From Triops longicaudatus (lineage: Eukaryota > Arthropoda > Branchiopoda > Notostraca > Triopsidae), in assembly GCA_022885665.1 (NCBI GenBank), contig JAGQDJ010000055.1, forward strand, positions 124,001 through 188,000: 64,000 nucleotides of DNA. Reading direction: 5' to 3'. The notes beneath the pieces are model-generated. The model was not told the origin of the DNA. It saw only the letters and a program-made list of their open reading frames with translations, and searched no databases. Made by a program: the position numbers and the translations under genes. Below are positions 61,301 through 64,000 of the stretch, in pieces (within the stretch, counting starts at the first letter, position 1; each line of letters begins with the position of its first letter).

Positions 61301-62022
61301 GTTCGTAGTCTAAGAAGATAACACACACACACAAAAAAAAGATAACCGTTAAAAGTCATTGTCAGATAACAAACTACAACACTAACAACAAAAACACTGT
61401 GGAAAACGGAATTAAACTTACCGATTCTTGACACTGATCTCCCGTGGATCCGGGTGGGCAAGATCCTGTTAAGACATCGCAACGAGTTCCACCGAAACTA
61501 ACCACAGAAAACCCCCAATGAGTCATTTCAGTAACCTTGTTCACACCTGCACAACTTATCCTGGCCAAGTAGGCAGATAAAATAAAGTAAAATAAATCTC
61601 AGGATAAGTGGCGTCGTGTGACCAAGTCCTTCCAATGCTTACCCCGTTGGACAGAAGCACAAATACGCGTTGATTTCGTCGACACACGATCCACCGTTTA
61701 AACACGGACCTGACGCACATTCGTCAATATCTACGTCGCAAATATTTCCTTCAAATCCTGTCATAAAAAAGGCGCGTGACGTTACCATTCTCTTAGTAAC
61801 TACCCTTAAAGACGAAGTGTGAATGTTTGACTTACCTGGTGCACAGAAGCACTGTGGCTGGCCGTCAACCATGTGACACGTGCCATTGTTCTGGCACGGA
61901 TTCGTTACACAAGACGATTCGGCCGATTGAAAGGCACACACAGTAATTAGGTACAAAAATGTCAACGCAAACACATACAATCCGGAATAAGGCCTTCGGA
62001 ATAGCATTTCACTGCCCGCCAT
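52395..62022 (-). CDS. crb: Crumbs, apical polarity transmembrane protein
   Basis: Seventeen exons on the minus strand, 5' to 3': 61836-62022, 61643-61757, 61422-61497, 60961-61309, 60606-60793, 59533-59686, 59060-59284, 58729-58965, 58591-58668, 58097-58246, 57890-58038, 57609-57804, 55979-57160, 55298-55605, 55026-55238, 54474-54667, 52395-54291. CDS 5898 nt, 1965 aa, phases consistent. A signal peptide (hydrophobic LYVFALTFLYLITVCAF) is followed by about 31 EGF-like repeats, many with the calcium-binding DIDEC start. Laminin-G domains lie in exon 13, exons 14-16 and exon 17. One membrane span (AAIIIPIVAAMLIIALAG) precedes a 38-residue tail with the FERM-binding RATRGTYSPSRQE and the PDZ-binding C-terminus ERLI. 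Known role: with Stardust/Pals1 and Patj it sets the apical domain of epithelia and stabilises junctions. ATG 62022 (AAAAAATGG) was chosen over an upstream non-ATG extension. Confidence 0.97.
57161..57608 (-). other. crb: crumbs intron, 448 bp
   Basis: AT-rich intron between exons 12 and 13; nothing else seen in it. Confidence 0.8.
58247..58590 (-). other. crb: crumbs intron, 344 bp
   Basis: AT-rich intron splitting the EGF repeat encoded jointly by exons 9 and 10. No other feature seen. Confidence 0.8.
59687..60605 (-). other. crb: crumbs intron, 919 bp
   Basis: The longest crumbs intron, inside an EGF repeat (…CIDK / VAGYECQC…). It has small open frames at 59829-60014 and 60156-60428 without coding character. 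No repeat or RNA gene recognised. Confidence 0.8.
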
Positions 62023-63310
62023 TTTTTCACCTACGGAATCCAAATACACATAAACACTTCAGGAAAATTCCACAACACAATTAACAAAATTTCGACAGCA
62101 AATTCAGGATATTGTCAAAGAAAAATGCAGGAAAATTGGAAACACTCTGCAATAATACGAAGTAAAATTCCGCACACATTTAGCCACAAAGTTCAATGTC
62201 CAGCTTTTTTAAGGCGTTGGCATAGCTTGTTATACCGCACCGTTACTTTAAGATCCGATTCGATGTTAAACGATGTGAAACTTGCACTAAAAACACGCCT
62301 TGCTTTAATCCTCTCTTCCTTACGACTGCACTCGGTATGGTACTTCACCTAACCATTCCTTGCATTAGTAACATTGCCGCCCATTTAGCACTTTACAGCA
62401 GTCGATTTTGAAACGGGAGACTTTTACCCAACTTCATAATGGCACCTTACGCCCTAGTACCATTCCACTACACTAGCGCCCAAACTCCAAGTTGCTTTAC
62501 AACCACCCCGAGAGTCTGTATGTGACATACACCAGATCACTCGCCATCTCATTAAGGGCACAACCCCCAAATTTTCTTAAAGAAGTCTTACAAGCGAAAG
62601 AAAAACGGTCTGACTGGTTTTTCGGACTTCAAAAAAGGCAAGGACTTCCCAGGATCCCTTTTTAACTTCTCCTCTGTACGTTAATGGGCAGAAAAACAAG
62701 CTGGGCTGCTTTTGGACCCTTTTTCTCTCTCTTCGAGCCCCAGTTTTCTTTGACTGACCCATAAGGTATATGTAACATGACACCCTTAGAAAGCAGTTCA
62801 CTTTTTGTCCATTCTTTATTTCCTCTCTATTCGTCTAGACCACTACTCCAAACGCAATTAAATTTGAACACAACTTCAGTCAGAGGAAAGGTGATAGCTG
62901 AGACTTTTTTATCCCGAGCTGCAAATGTTCCCCGTTTTCTTGAAAACGAAGTAAATAGTCAGGGACTAAAGGCACGAATGCTTTTGTTCATACGGATAGA
63001 GAGAGTACTATTCTCGTTTTACGCCCCGCAGCTAACAAGAATTCTAGCCCCATATGGGGAGTCGGTCAATGGACCGTCAATTACCCGCAGAAAATTGCAA
63101 GACGGTAATTTCGGGGAAATAATACAAGCTTGTATTGAAGGGCACTGCGGACAAAACGCATTTTGCGCAATATTAGCCCTTTACGAATGAACGACAGCTT
63201 CGAACCAACCTTCCATTTCCATAAAAAAGTAGTTCCCTGGCTTGTAATACTAGCATATTGCCTGAGCTGCAATACCTACCAAACAGGAGTAAATTATGCA
63301 AAAATGAGAC

Positions 63311-63356
63311 TCATACAATGCTGTATGGAAATCATTCTTCATACAATGCTGTATGG
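63311..63356. repeat. Perfect 18-bp direct repeat
   Basis: TCATACAATGCTGTATGG occurs at 63311-63328 and 63339-63356. Each unit also contains an imperfect inverted repeat (CATACA...TGTATG). A short local duplication. Confidence 0.9.
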
Positions 63357-63770
63357 GAATTTAGTTGTAGTGGTCAAAGAGGACTTTCTGGTAAGCGATG
63401 TTTGGGTACTAAGGCAAAAAGTTCGAGAAGCACTGCCGAAAGCTTAAAAAAAAAACGCGTTGATCAGGTAGATATGGATAGGTAGGGCTTGACATGTGCG
63501 CTTGGCGATGAAACCCTCCCTTCGCCGGGCGACCTGCCCGTCTAGACCTGTTTCCAATCGTTTCCTCGCGCTACGGCAAACACTAAGGGCCCGGGTATCG
63601 CACCGCAGCGAAACGGCCGATCGGTCACAAAAACCGGGCATTTACATGGGTGAAGCGGTACGACTGCGGTATCCGTATTTTTGGACATGGCTACAAGGTT
63701 ACATTTTCATTGCCTACTACGGAGTTTCGTAGGACATATCCTGGGCGAGAAGAGATATACATAAGAATCG

Positions 63771-63918
63771 TTATAACGAACCTTTATTTATTATGGACTG
63801 TCGGCTATAGTGATCAAATTTTAAGGTCGCGTGCTACGCAAATGCAAAATAGTGTACGATGTAACAAACTTCGGATGCGCCGAAGAGTTTTTCTCCGGTT
63901 ACTAGAAGTTCGTTATAA
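63771..63918. mobile_element. Small inverted-repeat element (pogo/mariner-like MITE candidate)
   Basis: The left end, TTATAACGAACCTT (63771-63784), matches the reverse complement of the right end, TTATAACGAACTTC (63905-63918), perfectly over the first 11 bases. The 148-bp unit has TA at or next to both borders, as expected of TA-targeting Tc1/mariner/pogo-type MITEs. TATAACGAA-type ends occur in pogo/Tigger-like elements as I recall them. No coding capacity. Confidence 0.5.
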
Positions 63919-64000
63919 CATGATTCTAATTTATTTAACTACAGTTTTTCTTATTCGGGTATAACTCATTTTAATTTAACGAAACGCGTGAGTTTGTCAG

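Larger units (their letters stand above)
62023..64000. other. 5' flank of crumbs
   Basis: The crumbs promoter and 5' UTR should lie at the proximal end, but no TATA box or clear initiator could be chosen. The longest open frame (62777-63190, plus) shows no recognisable domain. 63480-63720 is GC-richer than the rest. Two small repeats lie at 63311-63356 and 63771-63918. Confidence 0.4.

Noticed and set aside
62777..63190. 137-aa open frame upstream of crumbs
   Set aside because: No domain, no splice continuation and AT-rich low-constraint codon use; likely chance.
1..64000. CRISPR arrays, bacterial-type operons, riboswitches, rRNA genes
   Set aside because: None seen; the window is intron-bearing eukaryotic DNA.

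Overview
This is a eukaryotic, arthropod-type window: genes are split by GT-AG introns, many only 60-90 bp long, there are no operons, and two secreted proteins carry type-2 chitin-binding (peritrophin-A/CBM14) domains. Short introns, moderate AT richness and the gene content suggest a crustacean, and a Daphnia-like cladoceran is my best guess. That is an inference from style; no species marker was seen. I rebuilt gene models by hand, joining exons at visible splice sites and checking that phases and total lengths divide by three.

Layout. 2-79: last 25 codons of an unidentified plus-strand gene. 820-3395 (minus): an ENL/AF9 homologue (Drosophila ear) with an N-terminal YEATS domain and a C-terminal AHD. 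6085-13111 (plus): a 796-aa protein I do not recognise, with one 4.4-kb intron holding a hAT-type MITE with a perfect 8-bp target duplication. 16061-20440 (plus): a 1212-aa secreted chitin-binding, Thr/Val-rich repeat protein. 21146-22129: a frameshifted BTB/POZ relic. 22130-29150: spacer with degenerate segmental repeats. 29162-30340: a decayed relative of the chitin-binding genes. 30341-36967: more spacer, partly repeating the 24.5-28.7 kb region. 37133-48103 (plus): a 2044-aa secreted protein with a CBM14 domain at each end, a Pro/Thr mucin-like linker and two copies of the repeat module. 48363-50054 (minus): POLR3H (RPC8), in five small exons, with a solo-LTR-like insertion in an intron. 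52395-62022 (minus): a complete 17-exon crumbs gene of 1965 aa. 62023-64000: upstream flank of crumbs with a small inverted-repeat element.

How the genes fit together. The most distinctive system is the chitin-binding cluster (two apparently intact genes and one pseudogene). Its proteins are built from a repeating trio of exons (a 69-72 nt mini-exon, a 180-192 nt exon and a 1.5-2.5 kb exon), with every trio bounded by phase-1 introns. Modules can therefore be added or lost without breaking the frame: the first gene has one and the third has two. The two intact genes also share a TATA promoter and a positionally conserved GATCCGC-type element about 51 bp downstream of the TATA box. They probably encode structural extracellular-matrix or peritrophic/cuticular mucin-like proteins. 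The other genes are housekeeping or developmental (transcription elongation, Pol III, epithelial polarity) and seem functionally unrelated.
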